Source of the DNA: Zelonia costaricensis
Lineage: Eukaryota > Euglenozoa > Kinetoplastea > Trypanosomatida > Trypanosomatidae
Assembly: GCA_030849075.1 (NCBI GenBank)
Contig: JASAOO010003064.1
Location: 1-19,991 of the forward strand
Reading direction: 5' to 3'
DNA length: 19,991 nucleotides
Shown: positions 1 through 9,200 of the stretch, piece by piece
Position numbering within the stretch: the stretch's first letter is position 1
Layout of the letters: every line of letters starts with the position of its first letter
Program-made: the position numbers and the translations under genes
Notes under the pieces: model-generated
Told to the model about the DNA's origin: nothing
Database searches by the model: none
Seen by the model: the letters and a program-made list of their open reading frames with translations, nothing else

Positions 1-345
1 CAGACTCGTCGTGTCGTTCGTGGGGTCGTTGTGGCCGTCCAGCGGGCGCCGCGCACGCACCGCCTCCTCGCCGTACATCACCGCCGCCACCACTTCATCG
101 CTGTTGTCGGGTGTGTCCACTTGTCCTGTGTTAAAGGGTTTCTCGTTCGTTGCGCTGGTGGTGTCGGAGGTGAGCCTGGGCCGCGGTGCGGCTTGAGTTG
201 CTGTAAAGGAGCCCTTGTTCCCGAGCGCGTGCGTGGACGATTGGTGGCGGCTCGATTGAGATCCCGAAGTCATACTGGTGATGTCTGACATGTCCGCTTC
301 GTGCACTTCGCACCGGAACAGCGCGGTGAGGTTGACGCCCTCCAT
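1..345 (-). CDS. Hypothetical protein, N-terminal 115 codons (runs off left edge)
   Basis: Reading the minus strand from 345 gives an uninterrupted frame to the window edge, so the gene is truncated by the window and is not necessarily broken. An in-frame TAG sits five codons upstream of the chosen ATG. The first residues read MEGVNLTALFRCEVHEAD, and the next in-frame Met (at 291) is 18 codons later. After about residue 19 the protein is rich in Ser, Thr, Asn and polar residues (probably disordered). It then becomes more charged near residues 80-100 (DNSDEVVAAVMYGEEAVRARR). I recognise no domain, signal peptide or membrane segment. The codon and residue mix is unlike the Pro/Ser/Cys/Val translations of the surrounding low-complexity spacer, which supports real coding. 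A pyrimidine tract and AG lie about 300 nt upstream (642-680), on the same strand as the two complete genes. The function is unknown because the diagnostic part lies outside the window. Confidence 0.72.
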   Translation of the reverse strand, partial: MEGVNLTALFRCEVHEADMSDITSMTSGSQSSRHQSSTHALGNKGSFTATQAAPRPRLTSDTTSATNEKPFNTGQVDTPDNSDEVVAAVMYGEEAVRARRPLDGHNDPTNDTTSL

Positions 346-641
346 TGTGCGGGCAGCCTACGAGTTTCTTCACGATCGACGGGGCGGGGCGCGTGCGGGC
401 GTAGGCTGGTGCTTGTGGCCGCTGCAGTGGCCTGAAGCGCGTCACCTACACCGTGGGTAGTTGCTTCCGAATTGAGGGCGTGCCGCGGGATGTCGGTGAT
501 GCAGTACCTACGGTGCGTTAGACGGCGTCTGCACGACGCGCCAAAGCCGCCGGTTGTAGTGCGCGGCGTCAGCTCAGAAACACGACGAGGGAAGCGTGGG
601 CACGTCGGGAGGTGAAGCCCAAGCTTGCTGACGTGTGAACG

Positions 642-680
642 CTTAGAAGAGCAGGAAATGGAGGGGAGTGGGGTCGAGCG
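642..680 (-). promoter_or_regulatory. Candidate spliced-leader acceptor for the left-edge gene
   Basis: On the minus strand, 680 to 646 is pyrimidine-rich with few purines. The first AG downstream is at 643-642. Splicing there would leave a 5'UTR of about 296 nt before the ATG at 345. The intervening 346-641 stretch has balanced base composition, unlike the purine/pyrimidine-skewed DNA beyond 650, which fits a 5'UTR. Other AG dinucleotides closer to the ATG are possible. Confidence 0.4.
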
Positions 681-1532
681 CGCGGTGGTTGGGTGGGAGC
701 GGAGTGAGCTCGGGCGGTCAGCCGCTAGGCTGGAGTGTGAGTGGGGCCCGCTTTCGCTTCACGTAAAGGGAATAAGAGAAACTAACAAGGGCAGGCAATA
801 AGGCGCCGTAGAGCCACGTGCCACGCAGTGATCGGCCTGTAGGGCAGCGTGGCGGTGGTCTCGCAGAGGAGGGAAAGGGAGCGGCGACGCGTGTCCCGTA
901 CTCTTACGAAAAATACAATACCGAAGACGGGGACAGAGTTAGGGACGGAGACGGCGGTGCAGAGGAGCCTGGCGGCAACAGCGATGTAGAGAAAGAGTGA
1001 GGCAGGGGGGGGGTGAAGCAGGGAGGCTCGTGGGCATCGGTGTGCGAGGGCAACGCGTCTGACGTGGAAAGCTAACAGCACTAGCAGACCCAGAGCGAGG
1101 GGGGGGGGAAGATGGGGAGGGAGGGGAGGGCCGGGGGCGGGGTGCACCTGGCTGGTGCGACCACAAATAGGGGAAAGAAGGGGGGGGGGAGGGGAGCTCG
1201 AGAAAAGACAGAGGCAGGTCCGGAGGGGAGGCGGGGGGGGGGGCGCACGGAGCGGGTGGGGAACACAGTGAGACAATCGATCGATGAGGAACAATACAGG
1301 AAGCCAGCAGGGAGGGCACAAAAGAGGAAAGGGAGGTGTGCACGCCGAGGGAGAGTTATCACGACGTGTGTCGGGCTCTGCGTCAGAGCTACAACCTCCC
1401 CTTTGTTTTCCGCGAGCTGTGGGCCTCGCAGGGTTTTGTGTTCCTGCCTTGTTTCGATTCTGGCGCTTCCTCAGAGACCGAGAGGACTCGGCACCGAAAA
1501 GGCGGACACGGGGCTGTTGGACTGCGCCGCTG

Positions 1533-1536
<4 letters not shown>

Positions 1537-1594
<58 letters not shown>
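1537..1594. repeat. (CA)29 microsatellite
   Basis: Twenty-nine uninterrupted CA units on the plus strand, equal to (TG)29 on the transcribed strand. It is the longest perfect dinucleotide tract in the window and probably length-polymorphic between strains. Confidence 0.98.
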
Positions 1595-1595
<1 letters not shown>

Positions 1596-1805
1596 GAAAA
1601 AAAGGAAGCACTCCACGCAGGCACAACTTACGGGCAGTTGACACAGCACGCTAGAGAGATGGGGAGTATTCGACGGCGCCCGCGGGGCACTGAGCTGACA
1701 TGCAGAAGGAAGCTGGAGGCGCAGGACGGGTAGAGGGAGGAGAAGCGGAGCTCACAGCTGATACATGAAAGGAACGCGCCACCTCAGGGATGGTTAAGCC
1801 ACGGG

Positions 1806-1821
1806 ACACACACACACACAC
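1806..1821. repeat. (AC)8 microsatellite
   Basis: Eight AC units on the plus strand, followed by an imperfect CGCACTCACGCAGACAGACA stretch. Confidence 0.95.
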
Positions 1822-3376
1822 GCACTCACGCAGACAGACACGTGCACAGGTAGAGACAGAAAGCGAAAAAAAAAAAGAAAGATGTGTCAATCGAGGAAAT
1901 CACCGTCGACCACGAGGCCAGAGTTCGCGGCGCGGGGACGGAACAAGCTGGAGAAGAAGAAGCAGGCGATGCGGGTGTTCAATGGTGCACCAGTCAGTGG
2001 GCGGCAGAAGGGGGAAGGGGGGCCGCAGAGAGAGAAAGAGCGCACTTTGAGTTCTGCGCCTCTCGTCACGCAGTCTCGGTGGTGACAACCGCCGTGTCCG
2101 TCTCACCGCGCGGCGCTCCGTGTGCTTCTGGAGGGCAGAGGTGGGAGGGGCCTTGAGAAGGCGTGCTCGTGTGTGCGACAGGTGTATCAACCGGCGGACC
2201 AGAAATGAAGCTCGGTGAAGTAAGGCTCAAGCAGTGTGGCGACAGCGGGACGCGAGAGGGAGCAGCGGGCAGCGGGGAGAAACAAAGAGCGGAGAAAAAG
2301 ACTTCGGCTGGTGAGTCTTGACGCAGCGTCAGGCCGATGTTCAAAAAAAAAAAGTCGAGGTGGGTGAGTATAGATCGATCTGACTGTGGCGTACTGGAGT
2401 GGGTGTGTACAGGAGGGGTGGGGGGCCCGCCTAGTCGAGTTTATGCCACAGAAGAAGTGGGAAGGGGGTATGAGCGAGGGAGTGAAGTGGCGAGGTGGAG
2501 GGAGGAAGAGGTGGGTGAAGGATGGAATGCCGTTTTACGAGCCGAGGCACCGCGGCCACGCCGACGCGCGCAAGGGCGCCCATGGCAACTCCAATGAGTG
2601 CGCAGAGAGAGCTTGAGTCACCCACACAGGCGCGTCGGTAGCGGCGAGCGGACCGATGACGAGGAGGTCATCGACGCAGCACACGCGCCAGTCTATTGGC
2701 GCTCCCCCTCAAGCTGTCGTCTTCCCACTGGGAAGGACTGAACGCGCGAGCGGGGTGCGAGAGCGGCGGGCCGGAGGGAGAGAAAGGGGGCGGAGTGGTG
2801 GTGGTGCTGTACGGGGAGAAGGAGGGGCGTCGCATGGTGTGACGCCTCTCGTGCCCCCACCCTGTATCCCACGCACTATCGCACTCTCCACACTCGCGAG
2901 CGCGTCGGCGCCTCTTTTCGTTCTCTCTCTTTCGCTCTTCCTGTGTTTGCGTTGTAAGCGATCAAAGTGCTGCGCCACGGCAGTGTGTACATGCAATGGG
3001 ACGTCGTGGAGCAGGACACGACTCGGGAACCAAATGGCAGTGAAAAGGGCGGTGGGGCGGGGTGACATGGAGGAGAGTGAGAGAGGCAGACACGCGGGAG
3101 GGGGGGGGGGGTTGCAATGGGGAGTGTGGGACGGCGGTACCAGCGCGCTGCAGCGTACGGGCATCGCTGGTGGGTGGGGAGAAAACAAAAAATGGAATGT
3201 GCCGCACGCAGAGGAGAAGGACCAGCGCAAAGCGCGCGAGTCCGTTCGGGAGGGAGTGGACGGGAGTAGACAAGGCTGCTGCCTTCTCCAATAACACTTG
3301 AAATACAGCAGGCATGTGTGTGTGGGGGGGGGAAGGGAGGGCCCCACCTGTCGTGCCTCCACGCACGTGCACACAT

Positions 3377-3398
3377 ACACACACACACACACACACAC
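3377..3398. repeat. (AC)11 microsatellite
   Basis: Eleven AC units on the plus strand, preceded by an interrupted ACACAT segment. Confidence 0.95.
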
Positions 3399-3773
3399 CC
3401 ATCCGGCGGACCACGGCGACACTGCGAATAGGGGAGATCATTTGGTGTGCGAGGGGAACCACGACTACTTCCCTACCTCCACGAATGTGGCCGCGTCGTA
3501 CTCAAACACACAGGTGACGGGATAACCAGAAGGTAACGGTCGCCAAGCAGCCGCGGCACGCGAGCAGCACCAGAAACAGAGGGTCAACGCAGCAGACGTC
3601 GTGACGCTCCCTCCACCTCTTTCTCTTTTCCTTTTTCACGATCCCGCCACCCTCCATCGCGCCCCCCCATTTGCCGCGTTTGGAGACGAGCACAAAACAC
3701 AAGCACACACGTAACGACGCTCTCACCGGGAAACGACGGTGGTGCAGGAGGGGCCATCGCGAGGGAGGTGGCG

Positions 3774-4030
3774 GACAAACAAGTCAGCGAGGTGAGGGCA
3801 GCGGGGTTGGGAAGATAAGGGAGGACAAAGGGTTGACGGAGGGGGGGGGAGAGGGGGCTCGGGGCGATTAGTGACAACACCACGCAGACAAGGAAGGGGG
3901 ANGACAAACAAGTCAGCGAGGTGAGGGCAGCGGGGTTGGGAAGATAAGGGAGGACAAAGGGTTGACGGAGGGGGGGGAGAGGGGGCTCGGGGCGATTAGT
4001 GACAACACCACGCAGACAAGGGAGGGGGAG
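3774..4030. repeat. 129/128-bp direct duplication with an N at the junction
   Basis: The segment starting with GACAAACAAGTCAGCGAGG at 3774 recurs at 3903. The copies are nearly identical: a G run is 9 long in the first and 8 in the second, and an A/G change appears near the end of the unit. The single undetermined base at 3902 falls exactly at the junction. This pattern fits two overlapping contig ends placed next to each other without merging at least as well as a true tandem duplication. Confidence 0.9.
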
Positions 4031-4228
4031 GAGGACACACGAAGGAAACCCGAACAGAAGAAAAAGAACGTGGGGAGGAGGAGGGGGGGAGGGGGCATAC
4101 AATCATAGTAGCGCTCTAGAAGGATAAAAAAGGGGGAGGGGGAGAAGGAAGACAGGAGGAGGTGGGGAAGGGGGGGGGGGGTTTGTGGCCTGCTGGCCAC
4201 GGGGAAAGCAAAGAACACGCGAGTTCGT

Positions 4229-4260
4229 ACACACACACCCACCCACCCACCCACACACAC
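4229..4260. repeat. CA/CCCA-type microsatellite
   Basis: ACACACAC followed by four CCCA-type units and then ACACACAC on the plus strand. Confidence 0.9.
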
Positions 4261-4422
4261 GTTTACAGCAGGCACGCACACCGCGTTTGGAGCTGAAGAT
4301 GCGCGCGGCACGTGGCAGCGAGAAAGAGAGAACAAAAGAAGAGCAAGGAGTGAGTGGTCAGTGAAGGCAGGAGGACAGGGGGAGGGAAAGAGGAAGCAAG
4401 AGACAGCGGGAGCACCCAACAA

Positions 4423-4423
<1 letters not shown>

Positions 4424-4462
<39 letters not shown>

Positions 4463-4480
4463 AGACACAGACACAGACAT
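4424..4480. repeat. CA microsatellite grading into (CAGACA)n
   Basis: A CA tract with one AT interruption runs to about 4457. It is followed by four hexanucleotide ACAGAC-type units to 4480. Confidence 0.93.
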
Positions 4481-4631
4481 TCACAAGAGTTTTACAGTTC
4501 GCATTTGTTGAGCGGAGGCGCAGCCGCGCAACAAAGAGGAGAGAGAGAAACAAGAGCGGACAAAGCGGGGAATGCGGAATGGCAGAAGGCGGCCGCCAGT
4601 CCACCTCCCCTCCCCCGACCTGTCCACTCCT

Positions 4632-4678
4632 CCAGTGACGCACGCCGTCACTGGCCCGTTGTGCGAGTGACGGCGTGC
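4632..4678. ncRNA. Pair of mutually exclusive perfect hairpins in the transcribed spacer
   Basis: Hairpin A has 9-bp perfect arms, 4632-4640 (CCAGTGACG) and 4646-4654 (CGTCACTGG), around a 5-nt loop. Hairpin B has 13-bp perfect arms, 4640-4652 (GCACGCCGTCACT) and 4666-4678 (AGTGACGGCGTGC), around a 13-nt loop. The 3' arm of A lies largely inside the 5' arm of B, so an RNA can form only one at a time. By position the element lies in the transcribed region downstream of the zinc-finger gene, probably in its 3'UTR, and would fold equally on the minus-strand transcript. It is not a named family that I recognise. A role as an RNA switch, processing signal or protein-binding site is inference; a chance palindrome or mobile-element remnant is the alternative. 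Confidence 0.5.
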
Positions 4679-5244
4679 ACCGGATTCGACTCGAGGACAG
4701 CATCGCGCATACACAAAGACAAGATGCTGCGAAGTAATCAAACGGAGGGAAAAACACACACACAGAGAAGAGAAAAAACACAGCAGCAGTAATACCATCA
4801 GAGGAAAAAAACGGAGCAGGAAACGGGAGAGCAAACCGTGCAGAGGACAACGAGACACACACACAATCACACAAGCGACGAGGCACCATGAAGCAGAGAT
4901 GGCAGCGAACGCCATGCAGCACTCAGGAGTCAGAGAGGGGGCGGAGGGGAGAAGTGAGAACCAAAAAAAAGAGGGGAGGCAGCCGAGTCACGAGGTGGGG
5001 ACTCGTGCGTGCGTGCACAGCCAAGTGAAGAAGGGGTGCACCAACACGACCCTTGCGAAGCAGATTCGTCGATCGAAGTGAAGAAAAGAAAAGCGCGTTT
5101 GTGCGCGTGTCAGAGTGAGAGAGGCGGGGGCAGTTCAGAGTAGGAAAAGGCGGCAAATAGGGCGGAGGAGGGCCCAGGCATAGCTGGGGTGGCTATGTAC
5201 ATGGCTGTCATAAAAGGCGTGGCAGGCCCTGGAGGAACGAAAGG

Positions 5245-5280
5245 CACACACAAACACACACACAAACACACACACTCACA
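5245..5280. repeat. Imperfect CA/CAAA microsatellite
   Basis: CA units interrupted by AAAC at regular spacing on the plus strand. Confidence 0.9.
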
Positions 5281-5370
5281 AAGCAAAGCGAACAAGGAAA
5301 GGACAGCAGAGGGAAGCGTGTGGGGGGTGTTGTGGCGGAAGCGACGTGTCGAGAGTCGCGTTCAGGGCTT

Positions 5371-5408
5371 CACACACACACACACACATACACACACACA
5401 CACACACA
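5371..5408. repeat. (CA)19 microsatellite with one CATA interruption
   Basis: CA tract on the plus strand with a single T replacing C near the middle. Confidence 0.95.
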
Positions 5409-6114
5409 GGCACATGGGCACGCAGGCACGCCTACCTGCGCGCACGGATCTAACTGGGGGTGCACAACACATACGGAGACGGCGGGGGGTCTGTGAGCAA
5501 GTACGTCAGACGGCAGCCACGAGCAAAGAACACTCGGAAAAAAGGGTTCAGAGAGAGTGAGAGACGGCAGAATCCTGAGAATGGGGAATGGCTCAGAGAG
5601 TGAACGAGAAGGAAAAAAAAAACAAACAAAAAGCCAGGAACCAAGGCATCCATAGGAGGCGAACGGGAGGTGGGGTGGGGAAAGGGCGGAGTCTGAGGAG
5701 CCAGACACCGCAGAGGACATGATGACTCGATCCGTAGTTGCAAGCAGCGGTAACCACCAAAGGACACGCAACGCATACGGCACAATGGTGGAGGGAGGGG
5801 AAAGGAGGCGGCGAGGCGGAAGGAAGCGTGCTGTAGCACGAGAGAGCGGAGAAGAGCGAATGATGATCGGCCATGCTAGCCTGCACCGATACCGACACGC
5901 CCACACCGGCACTGGGGGAAGTGCATGCGTGAAGAGACGAAGTGCAGCGCTGCGAGAGCAAGGCAGCCTCGGAAGAGAGAGAAAAACAGAAACAAACAAC
6001 AGGAGCAAACATACACGAGTTGGAAAGGGAGGAGGTCGTGGCAGGAGAGGACGGCGGCACCGGCTCTCGCAGCACAGCCAGCTTCGGCCAAGCACCAGAG
6101 CGAGGGCACAAGCG

Positions 6115-6147
6115 CACACAAACACACACACACACACACACACACAC
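6115..6147. repeat. CA microsatellite near the 3' end of the zinc-finger gene
   Basis: CA tract with one AA interruption, about 80 nt beyond the stop codon of the gene at 6226. It probably lies in the 3'UTR, where the transcript carries TG/GU repeats. Confidence 0.95.
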
Positions 6148-6225
6148 GATGTGCATGCTGAACCAATGACGTTGGCAACGAGAGAGCTTCGCAGGTGAAG
6201 GGAGGGGGGGGCGGGGGTTGGGGCG

Positions 6226-9200
6226 CTACAGTTCCTGGAATGGCTTCATGTGCTCCTTGAAGAACTCCTGGACCGCGCCGTTGAGGCGTTGCAGCAGGGC
6301 GCGCGGGTCGCCGCCGCCGAAGCACTCCTCATGCGCGCGCCGCAGCGTGCAGCCCACCATGCCCTCGCACGTGTAGCTAGGGAAAGCCTTCTTGATGGCG
6401 GCCGGCATGAGGAGCTGGCGAGGCTGTGCGCGGCCAGGCGTCTCGTCGACGAGCGCCACGGCGCACACGGGGTCGCCCTGGCTGATCGTGAGGGTCGCCT
6501 TGGGCTCAAGGAAGGTGATGGAGTTCGCCTTCATGTGGTTGAGGAAGACGGTGCCGATGGGCTGCGTGAGGAGCTCGCCGACGACCGCCGGCGTTAGCGG
6601 CCCCTTCAGCCACGGCAGCACGTACCGCCCCTGCCGCAGCGCCGGCGCGTCGTCGGTGAACAGCTTGTTCATCGTCCACGCAATCGACTCCACCTTCGGC
6701 GGCGCCGCCGCGTCCTTCAGCTGTGTCACCTTGAGCAGCATGTACGTGACGGTATTGTTGGCGTCATAGCGCACACCCTGGAATATGAAAGGGGCGTCCT
6801 TGTACATGGGGGCGCCAACGTCAGAGACCCAGTCCGGCATCGTGGTGTAGCACAGCTGACGCCCCTTCGGGGCCTTGGCCATGTACACAGCAACCACGTA
6901 CATGGCCGCGTCATCGCCGAGACCGCGCATCCCCTCCACCTTGATGAAGGCACCGCGCTGCTCGTTGAATTTGCACATGTAGTTGACGATGTCGGTGGAC
7001 GTGACGCCGCTGCCCTGAAAGGCCTCGTCGGCCGCCTTCTCCGTCGTGAGGCCCTTCGCCGTCGGGGTCACGTCGGTCCGGTTGTTCTTGCGGTCTTGGA
7101 AGAGCTGCACCTCGTTCTGGGAGAGCGGCACCTGCTGCGGCATCTCAAAGAACGGCTTGTTCATGTCCGGGCTCTCGAGGCGCCAGATGAGGTAGCCAAG
7201 CGGCATGCACTCAGCCCGCTTGCGCGGCGGCGCCGGCATCAAGTTGCGCAGCGCCTGCGCGTCCACGCTCAGCTCCAGCTGACCCTGGTCGTACTTATCG
7301 GTCGCCCGCTTCTGCTCGTCGACAATGCGATCCGCCGGCCGCATCTCATCCACAGCGCGCTCCTGCGAGCGGCGCGGGTCGCCGGCCTTGAGACGGGCCA
7401 CGAAGTTGCCGGCAAAGAAGCGCTTGTTGATCGGCACGCAGCAGTGCCCAAACACCAGCGGCGGCCCGGGCCGCCCCGTGATGTACTCCACAATCACCAC
7501 GGCATGCGTCTGGTCCCCCACATCCGCGCTCATCGTCGCCTTGAACTCCGGCTCAAAACTGCTCGACGCGACGCTCTGATAGGCGACCAGGTCCGGCCTG
7601 CGCATGAAGACGCGCGGGTGGCGCAGCGGGTTGATGGGGGCGCCGGTCTTGGGGTCCAGCTCATCTGTCACGTACACGAGGACCCGCGTGCACACCGCGT
7701 CCAGCGGCACCCCGGCAACGCCGTCCACAAACACGTCCACCGTGTTGTTGTTCGGTCCGTGCCCAGCCGGCTTCGGCGTCGCAGGCGGTGCGTCCATTGG
7801 CTTCGACAGGCCGAACAGCACACACGGGTTGGCGCTCGGTGTGGCAACAGGGTCGAGCTTGTCTAGGTTGACGCACGGTGGGTTGCTCGGGTTGAGCTTG
7901 TAGCCGGGCGGAACGGCCAGGTTGCCCTGTGGGTCGGTGACGGGGCGCAGGCGGCTGCGCTCGATGAGCGGCGCGTCGGTGTGCGGCACCTTGTTCGCTG
8001 CTGGTGTCGGCACCCCCGACGCCGGCGGAGCCGCGGCCTGCAGAAAGGGCGAATTGGTCTCCCCCGGGATGGGCGGTGGCGTCGAGCCGATGGAATTGCT
8101 GTTGGAGAGCCGCGGGGAGGTGTGCACGGCGCCGAGGGGGCCGGAGGTGGCCGGCGGTGGCGTGTAGGACTGCCGCGGAGGTGCCTCTGGCGACGACGGC
8201 TCTGTGGCGGCAGGGGGGTCTGCGCTGGCGAAGTGTGCACTGGCACGGCTGCCGGTGCGCTGCTGCTGCTGCTGCTGCTGCTGCGGCGGCGGCGGCGGCG
8301 GCGGGGGGGGCTGCCCCCGGTCCGGTACCTTGTTCCCCAGCGGCGAGGACACATCCACGTCGATGACCTCAGCTGGCTGCCGGCGCCCGCGGAGCGAACC
8401 CTCGTTCTTGTCGTCGATGGGGGACGTCAGCGACGAGCACGCCGAGTCGAACGGGTCGTCATCGTCCTCGGTGAGGCTGCTGCCGCTCTCGCTGTCGCTG
8501 TTCTCGGCGCTGCTGTCGCTGCTGCTGCCACTTGGCTGGCGCACGGGTGGTGGTGGTGGTGGTGGTGGTAGGCGACGAGCGGGCGGCGGCGGCGGCGGGG
8601 CCTTGGACTTTTTCTTGTCCGCCCGTGTGGAAGAGTTGGCCTTGGCGATCGGCGCCGGGGCACCGCGCTTCTTCTTGCTGTCCCGCTTGCCGGGGTGTGT
8701 CTTGTTCAGCTTCTGCAGGTGCTTGACCACCTCGACGTTCCACTCGAGGATAGAGACACCGGTAGGGGGCGGCATGATGAAGTGCGCCACCGGTCCCTTG
8801 GCGGGCTGCAGCACCATCATGTTGCCCTCCGTCGTGGGCGGCAGGAAGGGGCCCTCGCAGCCCGGCATGCCCGGCAGCAGCGGGAGTCCTTGCGGCGGTG
8901 GCGGCAGCGGGGGCAGCCCGGGCAGGGAGGGGGCGAGCGGCTTCGAGGCGAAGGGGCTAGTGAGGCTGCCGCTCGTCTGGCCGAGCACCGACTCGGCGCG
9001 GTGCAGCACGTCGCGAGGGTCCGCCTCGATGAAGCCCGAGACGTTGGCGCCCGGCACGAAGTCGGCGGCGGACTGCAGGGCCTTGGCGAGGTCGAAGGTG
9101 GAGTTGCGGATGCCCTCTGAGAAGGGGCCGACGCTGCGGCTGAAGATGGTGGCCCACGAGATGAGGCGGCCGCGGTACGAGACCTGCAACACAAACACCA

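Larger units (their letters stand above)
642..6225. other. 5.6-kb spacer / 3'UTR of the 6226-10404 gene
   Basis: No convincing gene was found here on either strand. The plus strand is purine-rich with many G runs, such as 12 consecutive G at 4170-4181. The minus (transcribed) strand is therefore CT-rich. Translations are dominated by runs of Pro, Ser, Leu, Cys-Val or His-Thr from microsatellites. The stretch holds CA/TG microsatellites (listed separately), the 129-bp duplication at 3774-4030 and the hairpin pair at 4632-4678. By position it must contain the 3'UTR of the zinc-finger gene and the intergenic splicing signals of the left-edge gene. It is long for a trypanosomatid spacer, so an unrecognised non-coding RNA is possible but not visible to me. 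Confidence 0.7.

Noticed and set aside
1537..1594. Telomere-like or CRISPR-like repeat
   Set aside because: It is a plain dinucleotide tract without spacers or TTAGGG units. No CRISPR-type spaced repeats occur in the window.
782..1624. 280-codon minus-strand frame
   Set aside because: Its N-terminal Cys-Val run is the (TG)n microsatellite in translation, and the rest is Pro/Ser/Leu from pyrimidine-rich spacer.
4263..4922. 219-codon minus-strand frame with hydrophobic stretches
   Set aside because: The apparent membrane segments are Phe/Leu/Ser runs from CT-rich DNA and include a microsatellite-encoded Cys-Val run.
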